Shown: one piece after another, positions 32,282 to 40,713 of the stretch | Numbering within the stretch: position 1 is the stretch's first letter | Layout of the letters: the number at the start of each line of letters is the position of its first letter | From: Verrucomicrobiota bacterium | Lineage (GTDB): Bacteria > Verrucomicrobiota > Verrucomicrobiia > Limisphaerales > UBA8199 | Length of the DNA stretch: 42,610 nucleotides | NCBI GenBank assembly: GCA_003176045.1 | Contig: PSRM01000360.1 | Span: forward strand, 1 to 42,610 | Reading direction: 5' to 3' | Notes under the pieces: generated by a model | What the model saw: only the letters and a program-made list of their open reading frames with translations | Databases searched by the model: none | What the model was told of the DNA's origin: nothing | Position numbers and translations under genes: made by a program

Positions 32282-34072
32282 ATGAATTCTAAGCTCCTCT
32301 GCTTCTGGCTATTCGTCGCCGCCGGACTGCTGGCGTTCATCGTTTTCTACCAGATTCCGGCCCATAAAAGACTTCCGCCTGAATGCCGGATATTGCCTCA
32401 ACTCAAGTCGCAGGAGGTCACGGCGATCCAGATCACGCTCAAAGGCCAGGAGCCGATTCATATTGAGCGGACCAACGGAACGTGGCGAATCATTAAACCT
32501 GAAGCGCTGGCCCAGTCTGCGAAGGTGGAGAAGCTTTTGACGGTGTTGGCGCAACTCAGACCAGCGGCGCACATTCGCGACAATGAAGTCAAGAATCCCT
32601 TCGGAATTGATCAGGAATTCGGGTTCGCTGATCCGGCCGTAACGATGATCATGGAAGGCAAAGACCGAACCAGGCTTGCGATCGGGGCAAAAACCGCGCC
32701 CGGTAATCAGATCTTTCTGCAAGTGGTGGGGGAACAGGACGGCACATTCATAGTAGATGCCGATCTTTTGAAACTGATTCCGCGGGAAGCCAACGATTGG
32801 CGTGAGACCAAGTTCGTAAATATCAAGGAGTTGGCGATTGAGCGGATCGGAGTCACTAATGCGGGGCGGGCTTTCGTGCTGCAGCGCGAGCCGACAATAC
32901 AGCTTTGGCGTTTGGCGGTGGCAGGCGGCAATGATTGGTGGCGCGCCTATAATTCACGGATTGAGGAGGCGCTCCAAGGGTTGGACCGGCTGGAGGCGCG
33001 CCGGTTCGTGTCCGATGATCCTAAGGCCGACCTGGAAGCCATGGGCCTGCAAAATCCGGAGCTTCAAGTCGGACTGGGCCAGGGCACAAACATAGCTCTG
33101 GTGCTGCAGTTCGGGAAAAGTCCAACAAACGATCCGCAACAAGTCTATGCCCGGCGGTCAGATCAGGCTGCAATCGTGACCGTGGCCGCTGAGTTGGTAG
33201 CGCCGTGGCGTGACTCGATTGACAATTTCCGCGATCCGCACCTGCTGGTGCCAACGGGACCGGTGGCGGAGATTGAAGTGCATGGCGAAGACGACTTCGC
33301 CGTGAAGCACCAGACCAATGATACCTGGCAGGTGGTGCCGAAATCCGGCGCCTCCTTTCAGGCCGACGCGGAGCTGGTAAAGAAAATGCTGGCCGATCTG
33401 AGCAACTTGCAAGTCGTGGGCCTTGAGCGACTTAATGTCACGGATCCGGACATGCCTAAGTATGGATTGGCGACCCCTCGGCGCAGTTATACCGTAAGGT
33501 CTGCTATAAGCGGAAATGAGCCAACAACGAACCAGATCGTGATAGGTGAGGTGAATTTCGGGACGAACGTCTTCGCGCGGCGGGCGGATGAACGATCTGT
33601 TTACACTATCAAAGTGGCGGATCTGGACCGGTTGCCGGTTGCAAGTTGGCAATTGCGGGCGCTGCGCCTATGGACTTTCACGCAAAACGATGTGCAGGGA
33701 GCCACCATTGAGCTTGAGGGCAAGAAACGGCAGATCACCCGCAAGGGACCCTACGAGTGGACGCTAAGCTTGGGCTCGCAAGGGGCCATCGAACCAATCC
33801 GGGTGGAGGAAACGGTGAGGGGACTGGTAGAAGCCTCGGCCACAAGCTGGATAGGCCGTGGCGAATCAAATCCGGCGCGTTTCGGTATCAGTGAGGCGAG
33901 CCTGGCGGTAACTCTCCAACTGAAAAACGGCACCAACATTTCGATCCAGTTCGGCAAGGAAGCGCCGTCCGCAAATCCGTACGCCGCCCTGACGCTGGAG
34001 GGGCAGACGTGGATCCTGGAATTCCCGTTTCCTGTGTTTCGGGACATCTTCAACTACCTGAGGCCAGGCTGA
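32282..34072 (+). CDS. DUF4340 domain protein
   Basis: A 596-residue protein with one N-terminal membrane anchor (LLCFWLFVAAGLLAFIVFYQ) and a long exported part made of repeated DUF4340-type beta-rich units. Each has patterns like VTAIQITLKGQEPIHIERTN, the TWRIIKP strand, and later FAVKHQTNDTWQVVPKSG and GATIELEGKKRQITRKGPYE. It is commonly coded after GldG in Verrucomicrobiota and other phyla, as here, and is thought to be part of the same transport or envelope machine; its exact role is unknown. ATG 32282 (MNSKLLCFW) directly precedes the anchor; the longer frame from 32249 reads repeat DNA. Confidence 0.88.
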   Translation: MNSKLLCFWLFVAAGLLAFIVFYQIPAHKRLPPECRILPQLKSQEVTAIQITLKGQEPIHIERTNGTWRIIKPEALAQSAKVEKLLTVLAQLRPAAHIRDNEVKNPFGIDQEFGFADPAVTMIMEGKDRTRLAIGAKTAPGNQIFLQVVGEQDGTFIVDADLLKLIPREANDWRETKFVNIKELAIERIGVTNAGRAFVLQREPTIQLWRLAVAGGNDWWRAYNSRIEEALQGLDRLEARRFVSDDPKADLEAMGLQNPELQVGLGQGTNIALVLQFGKSPTNDPQQVYARRSDQAAIVTVAAELVAPWRDSIDNFRDPHLLVPTGPVAEIEVHGEDDFAVKHQTNDTWQVVPKSGASFQADAELVKKMLADLSNLQVVGLERLNVTDPDMPKYGLATPRRSYTVRSAISGNEPTTNQIVIGEVNFGTNVFARRADERSVYTIKVADLDRLPVASWQLRALRLWTFTQNDVQGATIELEGKKRQITRKGPYEWTLSLGSQGAIEPIRVEETVRGLVEASATSWIGRGESNPARFGISEASLAVTLQLKNGTNISIQFGKEAPSANPYAALTLEGQTWILEFPFPVFRDIFNYLRPG

Positions 34073-34080
34073 TCTCGACA

Positions 34081-34379
34081 AAACTTCAAACTTCAAACCC
34101 CAAACTCCAAATAAACTTCGAAACTTCAAACTTCAGAGCATCCGGCGCAGTAAAATCGAAGCCGGGGCAACTTACCTGTGACGGACCTCCGCCCTGATCT
34201 CCTTAACATCCTGCTTCAGTGGTCTGTAAACCTACTGCAGGAGAAAATCTCTAACCGCTTAATTTTATCAGTTTTCGCACCGCCTAATCCATTGCAATGC
34301 ACCAACAGCTCGATAACGGGATTTGGAGCTTGAATTTTGAGGCTTCCTTGAAGTTTCGAGGTTTGAAGTTTGAAGTTTT
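34081..34379. repeat. Heptamer-arm inverted arrays, CAAACTT type (H6)
   Basis: The left array 34081-34136 (AAACTTC units, off-phase AAATAAAC) and the right array 34321-34379 (GTTTGAA units, off-phase TTCCTTG) are opposed across about 185 bases that hold no gene. The right array is followed at 34387-34415 by the GTGTTCATCCGTGTTGGTCC repeat, which ends one base before the ATG of the AsmA-like gene. Together they fill the 344-bp gap 34073-34416. Confidence 0.82.
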
Positions 34380-34416
34380 CTCCCATCCGTGTTCATCCGT
34401 GTTGGTCCGTGGTTAA

Positions 34417-37400
34417 ATGACTGCTCCGCTTGCCAAAAAACGCAGCTTTTTGAAGCGCTGCCGGATTTATTTCCGGTGGATGCGTATCGCCCTTTGGATC
34501 GTGACTTTGCTGGTTCTGGGAGGGCTGATTTATTTGAATCAGGTGGGGCTGCCCGGTTTTCTAAAAAGACCGTTGCTGGACAGGTTGCACGCCAGGGGGG
34601 TTGATTTGCAGTTTTCCCGACTACGCTTGCGTTGGTATCAAGGTGTTGTTGCCGAGAACGTGCGCTTCGGGCAAGCCAATGAGCCCGACAGCCCTCAGCT
34701 AACCGCCGCACAGGTGCAGGTCCATCTCGACACGGCGTCATTGAAACGGCTTCGGCTGCAAGTGGACTCCCTGGGATTGAGGCAGGGCCGCATGGTTTGT
34801 CCGATTGACGAAAATGCCCAACGCTCCCGATATCTGACCATCACTAATATCTTCACCGAACTGCGTTTCCCCGCCGGCGACGAGTGGGCGCTGGATAACT
34901 TTAACGCAGCCTTTGTCGGCGCGACGTTCCATGTTTCCGGGATAATCCGCAACGCGTCGGCTATCCGGGAGTGGAAAGCCCTGGGCACGGCACAGCACGC
35001 TCCCGGCAAGCTGTGGCGCGAACGGATGCGAGAGGTGGCCGATTACCTCGAGCGAATTCATTTCGCGACCGCGCCCGATTTCACACTGGATGTGCGAGGG
35101 GACGCGCGGGACGTGCAGAGCTTCAAGGCCCGCCTGCGCATCACCGCGCCGGGGGCAGACACCCCCTGGGGCACTTTTACCGGCGGACGCTTTACGATTC
35201 GCGTCCTGCCTGGAGCCACCAACGAGCTTTCCAGGGCGGACTTAAGCCTCGAAGCCAATGACGCGCAAACGCCCTGGGGCTCGGTCACAAACCTGCACCT
35301 GACAGTCCATGCGACGTCATCCGAAGCCAAAACGGATGTGGTGGTTTGCGATCTCACTCTGACAGCCGGTCGAACGCGAACCGAATGGACCCAGGTTGCC
35401 GCCTTTAAACTTAATGCACATTGGATTCATTCCATGACGAATCCTGTGCCTCTCCGTGGCGATGGCATCCTCCAGTGTGAGGCAGCGACAACCCGATGGG
35501 GCGACGCGGCCACGGTACAGCTTTCCGCGACCGCGAACAGGCAGGAACCGCTCCCGACAAATCGCATGCCCGAAGTTCCATGGGCCTGGATGACGAATCT
35601 GGAGGATCTGGTCGTGCAAGGGGACTGTCAGCTAACCGGGGTCAGGGGCTTAACGAACCTGAGTGCTCCGCCAGCAATAAGACAAGTAAGTTGCCAGGCC
35701 TACTGGACCGCACCCGATCTAAAGTTGACGCATCTTCGGGCCATGCTGTCGGACCGGCCTGACAAACCCGAGCTACAAGCCAGCTTGGCCCTGAACCTGG
35801 CCTCCCGCCGCCTGAATGCCACGCTCGAGTCCCATGCCGATCCCGGTCATCTCGCGCCTTTATTGAAGCCCGGAACTCAACAGTGGCTCACGCAGTTTTC
35901 GTGGGTTGAGCCACCCGCTCTTAAGGCCCAAGCCTCGATTGTGATGCCGGCCTGGACCAACCGGCACCCCGATTGGCGCGCCGAGGTCCAACCCACACTC
36001 CAATTGGCGGGCGAATTCAACATGCCGCGCGGAGGCGCCTACCGCGGCGTGCAAATCAAAGCTGCCAGCTCGCAGTTCGCCTACTCGAATCTCACATGGC
36101 ATCTGCCCGACCTGACGGTCTGGCTTGGGGAAGGCCAGATTCGGGCCGAGCACATCGCCAACGAGCGCACGCGCGAGTTTTACTGGAACGTGGTCAGCAC
36201 GGTGTCCCCGGACGCAATCCGGCCTTTGCTGCACAGCAATCAACTACGCGTGTTGGATCTAGCCACCTTCACTGAGGCTCCGAACATCCAGGCGCAAGCC
36301 TGGGGCACATCCGATGATCCCGAACGCATCGGAGTAAGCGCCCATGTGGAGGCGACGAACTTCCTTTTCCGGGGCCAAGCCATTAGCGCCCTTCAAACCG
36401 ACGTAGCTTATACCAACCAAATCCTGCGCTTCACAGGACCGCGGATACAGCGAGCGAACAGCGAGCACGTGAGCGCGGATGGGCTGCTGGCCGACTTCCG
36501 GGCGCAGGCGGTCTATCTGACCAATGGAGTGAGCACCACGGACCCGCTCGCAATCGCCAGGGCCATCGGTCCAAAAGTCGGCCGGGCGATCGAGCCGTAT
36601 CGCTTCATCCAACCTCCTGCGGCTCACGTGTATGGAGTCATCCCGATGCGTGGTGAAGAACTGGCTGACCTGCACTTCGACCTCGATGGTGGGCCTTTTC
36701 AATGGACTAAATTCAAGCTGCCCCGCGTTGCCGGCCATCTCCACTGGCTGGGAGAAGAGCTGACGCTGACGAACATGGATCTGGACTTTTATGGAGGCCG
36801 CGGGCAAGGCCACGCGCGATTCGAATTCCAGCCGGGCGGCAGCGCAGGTTACAGTTTTGCCCTGGTCGCGACCAACGTTCAGTTGCAAGCGCTTATGTCC
36901 GCCTTGAGCACCAATGCCAGCAAGCTGGAGGGCAGCCTCCGCGGGACTCTGGTAATAACCAATGCAGACACCGCTGATACAAATCACATCTCGGGCTATG
37001 GATCTCTGGGTTTGCGTGACGGGCTGATCTGGGACATTCCTCTGTTCGGCATCCTCTCCCCTGTGCTCGACGGACTATTGCCCGGCCTGGGAAGCACGCG
37101 ATTCAATGCTGCAACATGCACTTTCAACATAAGCAACAGCGTTATTCATTCGGACGATTTAGAGATGCGTTCTCCAGCCTTGCGCCTGCGCTATCATGGA
37201 AATGTGGATTTTCAACAGAAAGTCAATGCCCGCGTGGAAGCCGAGTTACTGCGCGATATGTGGGGAGTAGGCCCGTTGGTAAGCGCCCTCTTTTTGCCCG
37301 TGACGAAGTTGTTTGAATACAAGGTCACAGGCACCCTGGCACAGCCGAAAAAGGAGCCGCTGGTGCCGGTGATTCCAAAGATCGTGCTGCTGCCGTTTCA

Positions 37401-37506
37401 ACTTCCTTTCCACCCTCTGCGCACGCTCAAAGACCTGCTGCCCCCCGGGGAACCAAGCCGCACGAATGCGCCGCCAACCGTTGGACCGAAACCACAAGGG
37501 CCTTAA
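34417..37506 (+). CDS. Large AsmA-like envelope protein
   Basis: A 1029-residue protein with a basic N-terminus, one membrane anchor (RIALWIVTLLVLGGLIYL, about 23-41) and a very long beta-rich exported domain. An AsmA-like C-terminal region is visible in LQALMSALSTNASKLEGSLR, GYGSLGLRDGLIWDIPLFGI, and FNISNSVIHSDDLEMRSPAL. AsmA/YhdP/TamB-type proteins form rod-like grooves that bridge the envelope and move lipids to the outer membrane; that role is inferred by family. It lies 344 bases after DUF4340 in the same direction and may belong to the same transcription unit. The ATG sits at the end of a repeat, with GTGGTTAA just before it. The tail is proline-rich (PPGEPSRTNAPPTVGPKPQG). Confidence 0.8.
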   Translation: MTAPLAKKRSFLKRCRIYFRWMRIALWIVTLLVLGGLIYLNQVGLPGFLKRPLLDRLHARGVDLQFSRLRLRWYQGVVAENVRFGQANEPDSPQLTAAQVQVHLDTASLKRLRLQVDSLGLRQGRMVCPIDENAQRSRYLTITNIFTELRFPAGDEWALDNFNAAFVGATFHVSGIIRNASAIREWKALGTAQHAPGKLWRERMREVADYLERIHFATAPDFTLDVRGDARDVQSFKARLRITAPGADTPWGTFTGGRFTIRVLPGATNELSRADLSLEANDAQTPWGSVTNLHLTVHATSSEAKTDVVVCDLTLTAGRTRTEWTQVAAFKLNAHWIHSMTNPVPLRGDGILQCEAATTRWGDAATVQLSATANRQEPLPTNRMPEVPWAWMTNLEDLVVQGDCQLTGVRGLTNLSAPPAIRQVSCQAYWTAPDLKLTHLRAMLSDRPDKPELQASLALNLASRRLNATLESHADPGHLAPLLKPGTQQWLTQFSWVEPPALKAQASIVMPAWTNRHPDWRAEVQPTLQLAGEFNMPRGGAYRGVQIKAASSQFAYSNLTWHLPDLTVWLGEGQIRAEHIANERTREFYWNVVSTVSPDAIRPLLHSNQLRVLDLATFTEAPNIQAQAWGTSDDPERIGVSAHVEATNFLFRGQAISALQTDVAYTNQILRFTGPRIQRANSEHVSADGLLADFRAQAVYLTNGVSTTDPLAIARAIGPKVGRAIEPYRFIQPPAAHVYGVIPMRGEELADLHFDLDGGPFQWTKFKLPRVAGHLHWLGEELTLTNMDLDFYGGRGQGHARFEFQPGGSAGYSFALVATNVQLQALMSALSTNASKLEGSLRGTLVITNADTADTNHISGYGSLGLRDGLIWDIPLFGILSPVLDGLLPGLGSTRFNAATCTFNISNSVIHSDDLEMRSPALRLRYHGNVDFQQKVNARVEAELLRDMWGVGPLVSALFLPVTKLFEYKVTGTLAQPKKEPLVPVIPKIVLLPFQLPFHPLRTLKDLLPPGEPSRTNAPPTVGPKPQGP

Positions 37507-37533
37507 CCGCAACTACTCAGGAGACGGAATCAC

Positions 37534-37570
37534 TGTTCTTTGTCCTCTGTCCTCTGTTCTCTGTTCTCTC
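37534..37570. repeat. CTCTGTC/CTCTGTT heptamer array
   Basis: Four or five units of CTCTGTC/CTCTGTT, with a TTTGTC start, lie in the 62-bp spacer between the convergent AsmA-like and peptidase genes. The array ends at the stop codon of the peptidase. Confidence 0.8.
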
Positions 37571-39056
37571 AGGACTTCGCCGCCGGCGCCTCCGGTTTGG
37601 TCTCCGCAGCCTCCAACTCCTTCTTCGTGGCTGTCCGCCATTCTTCATCCAGTTCCTGAAGCTTTTTCCCGGTGATGTCTTGCCACAGATCGTCCGTGTA
37701 TTTCCCTTGCCGGCAAGCGGCGTTCACTTTCGTGATCAGTTCTTTCTTCGGATCGTAATGGTTCACCACATAATCCAGGAAATTAGCCGTCACCCGATAC
37801 CGCGCATCATATTTTAATTCGGTGTTCCTGCGTCCCTTCAGCCACACGACATCAGCCCCGTGGCTCTGGGGCTCATAAAGAAACCATCGGATGTAATCGG
37901 GGATGCCTTCGACCAGCCATCCGGGTGGCCGCTTGAAATCAGGATTGCGGCGCCCGCCCCGATACTGCTGAACCACGTGAACTTCTTCGTGGATGATAGC
38001 CCCCACAGCTTCCCGCTTGAGTTCGCGCTCCAGCCAGTTGGAGTTGGCGGTTACCCGAGTCCCGCCCGTGGCCGCCACACCTCGGCCGGGAGCCAATGTA
38101 ACAGTGAACCGTTTTGGGGCTTCATAGCCCTCGCTGGCCAGCATCGCCGTTATTTTCGGATACCACGCCGCCAGCGCAGGACCCAGTTTGGTCTCGACCC
38201 ATTCTTTCAGGTTTGGGGCCTGGGAACTGTCTATTGAGATTTCGCAATAGCCATCGGTGGATCGTATGGTGAAAGGAGGAGAGTCAGGCCGGTCAGACCC
38301 GTCGGGCCGCTCCGACGAGTCCGCAACCGTGCCCGCACCGTCCTTCGCAATCACATCAAGCTCGCTGTAAAACGTGTTCCCGAAAGGATCATCTGCTTCC
38401 GTACGAGACATATCGAAGAGCAGGTAGCGATACTTGCCGATGGTCCCGTTGGAGTCGCGGATGCTCACGCCATATTGCCCGCCGGGTTCAAGCGGTCTGG
38501 GAGAACCTTCTTCTTTGCGGGTGTCAACGGACGCGATGAGTTTCCAGCCGGATTTCTCCGGGTCCGAACCATCTTCGGGTTTAAGGTTGAGCTTCACTTC
38601 GTTGGTCGCGCCACCGGAGCTTTCAGCCGCGCCTGCATAGAGCTTATACAACTGCGGTCCTCGGGTGGTGGGATGCCACGAATACGTGTTCACCTGCTGG
38701 ATCTCAATTTGCTTGCCTAAATCCACCAGCAGCCTCCCTCCTCCCGTGCCCGCGTCGAAAAAGAAATTCTCACCAGGCTGATCCGATTCAATCGGGAGTC
38801 CGCCATCGTGTAGCTTCTCCAAGCCGCCTCCGCTTTCGTCCCGGGTTCCAGCAATGGTGCGGAATTTGGCGTGGGTAGCAGCGTCTGTTTTCGACGGAGC
38901 GGGCACGCGCATAAACTTGAACCCCGCCGCCGCATGTTCATTGTCATTGTGGTCAACGATCACCTTGAGTTCGGCAGAGGAGGTTAACGAGCCGCCGAAG
39001 CTAAGAAGTAGAGAAATAAGAATGAAGCCGCCAGGAGTTCGAAAGCTTGGATTCAT
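37569..39056 (-). CDS. Secreted basic-secretory-protein-type metallopeptidase
   Basis: A 495-residue exported protein. A signal peptide (FILISLLLSFGGSLTSSAE) is followed by an N-terminal part resembling a discoidin/F5-8-type carbohydrate- or surface-binding domain (LVDLGKQIEIQQVNTYSWHP). The second half fits the plant basic secretory protein family. It has a zinc-binding HExxH motif (His356-Glu-Glu-Val-His360 in IIHEEVHVVQQYRG), then GWLVEGIPDYIRWFLYEP and FLDYVVNHYDPK. It is predicted to be a secreted zinc peptidase. The C-terminus is low-complexity (ELEAAETKPEAPAAKS). It is divergent to the O-methyltransferase, 109 bases away. Confidence 0.85.
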   Translation of the reverse strand: MNPSFRTPGGFILISLLLSFGGSLTSSAELKVIVDHNDNEHAAAGFKFMRVPAPSKTDAATHAKFRTIAGTRDESGGGLEKLHDGGLPIESDQPGENFFFDAGTGGGRLLVDLGKQIEIQQVNTYSWHPTTRGPQLYKLYAGAAESSGGATNEVKLNLKPEDGSDPEKSGWKLIASVDTRKEEGSPRPLEPGGQYGVSIRDSNGTIGKYRYLLFDMSRTEADDPFGNTFYSELDVIAKDGAGTVADSSERPDGSDRPDSPPFTIRSTDGYCEISIDSSQAPNLKEWVETKLGPALAAWYPKITAMLASEGYEAPKRFTVTLAPGRGVAATGGTRVTANSNWLERELKREAVGAIIHEEVHVVQQYRGGRRNPDFKRPPGWLVEGIPDYIRWFLYEPQSHGADVVWLKGRRNTELKYDARYRVTANFLDYVVNHYDPKKELITKVNAACRQGKYTDDLWQDITGKKLQELDEEWRTATKKELEAAETKPEAPAAKS

Positions 39057-39109
39057 ACCAGAAGATTAAGCGATTTGGCCCTGGGCATCCAAGACCTTTG
39101 TGCGACCAG

Positions 39110-39143
39110 TTTTTCGCGCCTTTGCCTCTTTGCGCCTTTGCGC
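39110..39143. repeat. CCTTTGCG-type short repeat
   Basis: CGCCTTTGCCTCTTTGCGCC and a further TTTGCG unit repeat with a period of 7-8 bases just upstream of the O-methyltransferase start. The longer reading frame from 39100 translates this repeat (AFASLRLCAKA), a reason to choose the later ATG. Confidence 0.65.
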
Positions 39144-39165
39144 TAAAGCAGTTACTCTGCCCGAC

Positions 39166-39825
39166 ATGCCTGATAAATACTTGCGCCTCGATCGTACGGT
39201 CTACCGCTATATGGCCCGCCTCCGCAGCGATGCCGGAGATCGCTCACTGCGCCAGTTGCGCGATGAAACCGAGGCCCTCGGCAAAATAAGCATCTGCCAG
39301 ATAAGCGCAGAACAAGGCACCTTCCTCAGCATCCTGGTGGCCGCACTGGAGGTCAGAACCGCCATCGAAGTCGGCACGTTCACGGGCTATAGTTCAATCT
39401 GCATCGCCCGAGCTTTGCCTCGGAACGGAAAACTGATCACGCTCGACCAGGACGAAAACTGGACGGCCATCGCCCGCCGTTACTGGAAGTGCGCCAGCCT
39501 GGCAACCCGCATTGACCTGCGCCTGGGCGCTGCCATTACGTCGCTGAAACGCCTGGAGAAAGGATTGACCTTCGATTTCGCTTTCATCGACGCCGAAAAG
39601 ACCGAGTATGACGATTACTACGAATTAATTCTCCCACATGTCCGAAAGAATGGCCTAATTCTCTTCGATAACATGCTCAAGGAGGGCCAGGTCGCGCGCA
39701 AACCGATCACTGATCCAAGAGCCAAAGCGGTTGATGTGCTCAACCGCAAACTCGCAAAAGACAAAAGAATCGAAGCTGTGCTGGTCCCTATAGCGGATGG
39801 GATTCAGATTTGCAGGAAGCGTTAA
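39166..39825 (+). CDS. SAM-dependent O-methyltransferase (class I, COMT-like)
   Basis: A 219-residue cation-dependent O-methyltransferase of the caffeoyl-CoA/catechol type. The SAM-binding loop is AIEVGTFTGYSSICIARALP, followed by KLITLDQDE. The metal and catalytic motif is FAFIDAEKTEYDDYYE and the second metal motif is ILFDNMLKEG. Members methylate a hydroxyl of a catechol-like acceptor; the acceptor here is unknown. The length matches the family when ATG 39166 (MPDKYLRLD) is used. No biosynthetic partner gene lies next to it. Confidence 0.92.
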   Translation: MPDKYLRLDRTVYRYMARLRSDAGDRSLRQLRDETEALGKISICQISAEQGTFLSILVAALEVRTAIEVGTFTGYSSICIARALPRNGKLITLDQDENWTAIARRYWKCASLATRIDLRLGAAITSLKRLEKGLTFDFAFIDAEKTEYDDYYELILPHVRKNGLILFDNMLKEGQVARKPITDPRAKAVDVLNRKLAKDKRIEAVLVPIADGIQICRKR

Positions 39826-39878
39826 CTCTGGTCAAGGTAGCAGCCGAACCGACCTCCAAGGCTGGCGTGCCGCATGCC

Positions 39879-40604
39879 CTATTTCAGAACGGCCCCCACC
39901 GCCTCGATACCTTTGTCCTTCTCAACTCGCTTGATGGTGAGAACGGCGGACTCATAAGCATCTTTACTGGGACGGTTGTTGCTCCTGGATGAGCTGAGGT
40001 TGTAAGCCTGCACGGTCTGAAAGGCCTTGAAGTAGTTCGTATCCAATAAAAGGGCACTCAGCCCAACCATATGACCCACGAACTTCTGCCGATCACCAGC
40101 AACGTCCTGTTCTGCCTCCTTTTCAGTCCTCCTTTTGGCATACTCCCAACCTGGCTCATAATCGCGGGTGGCCTTGGGCTTCCATGATCGTAATCTTTCG
40201 ACAATACTTGCGTACGCCTTCGGCTGGCGCATAACGGCTGGGTTTATCACCTGGCCTAACTGCTGCTGCAATGCACCCAGAGCCAGCATGGGGTTGTCCC
40301 CTCCAGTGCCAATCGGCAGGAAAAGGGCCCTGTCAAATCGAGCGCGAAGTTGCGCTGCGTAAAATAGAAAGCCAGCGTCTTCCAGTCGCTTTTCTCGAAA
40401 CGCCACTCCGGCAGCGGTGTACAGAATCGCAGCGGAAAGTCCATCTGAGTTCGTAACGACCTTGCCGACTGCCGCGAGGGAGACGCTGTGGCTTTCATTC
40501 GTGGTCAGCATTTCATATAGTGCCTGCTCTGAGCGGGATTGCGCCATTGCTGGCAGTACGCTGACCGAAGACAAAACAACAAGCGCGATGAATACCTTTC
40601 TCAT
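39879..40604 (-). CDS. Secreted hypothetical protein
   Basis: A 241-residue exported protein. The signal peptide (MRKVFIALVVLSSVSVLPAM, cut near AMAQS) is clear. The mature part is largely helical, with SEQALYEMLTTNESHSVSLA, AAILYTAAGVAFREKRLEDA, YAAQLRARFDRALFLP and a C-terminal RSNNRPSKDAYESAVLTIKR. The helix pairs in the first half recall tetratricopeptide-like packing but without a clear consensus. The function is unknown. The longer frame to 40667 reads an ATCCAGT array (GYWMLDTG) and is rejected. It is divergent to the ECF fusion gene, 109 bases away. Confidence 0.75.
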   Translation of the reverse strand: MRKVFIALVVLSSVSVLPAMAQSRSEQALYEMLTTNESHSVSLAAVGKVVTNSDGLSAAILYTAAGVAFREKRLEDAGFLFYAAQLRARFDRALFLPIGTGGDNPMLALGALQQQLGQVINPAVMRQPKAYASIVERLRSWKPKATRDYEPGWEYAKRRTEKEAEQDVAGDRQKFVGHMVGLSALLLDTNYFKAFQTVQAYNLSSSRSNNRPSKDAYESAVLTIKRVEKDKGIEAVGAVLK

Positions 40605-40611
40605 GACCCGC

Positions 40612-40654
40612 CCAGTATCCAGCATCCAGTATCCAGCATCCAGTAACATCCATG
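40612..40654. repeat. ATCCAGT/ATCCAGC heptamer array
   Basis: Five units alternate ATCCAGT and ATCCAGC with a 7-base period, just upstream of the secreted hypothetical gene. The same word, on the coding strand, builds part of the sucB linker (about 24419-24510). Confidence 0.85.
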
Positions 40655-40713
40655 CTACTTTTTTCATCTTTTTTGTCCGCTTTTGTCCCCCGGCGGGTCT
40701 TTAATAGTAGAAA

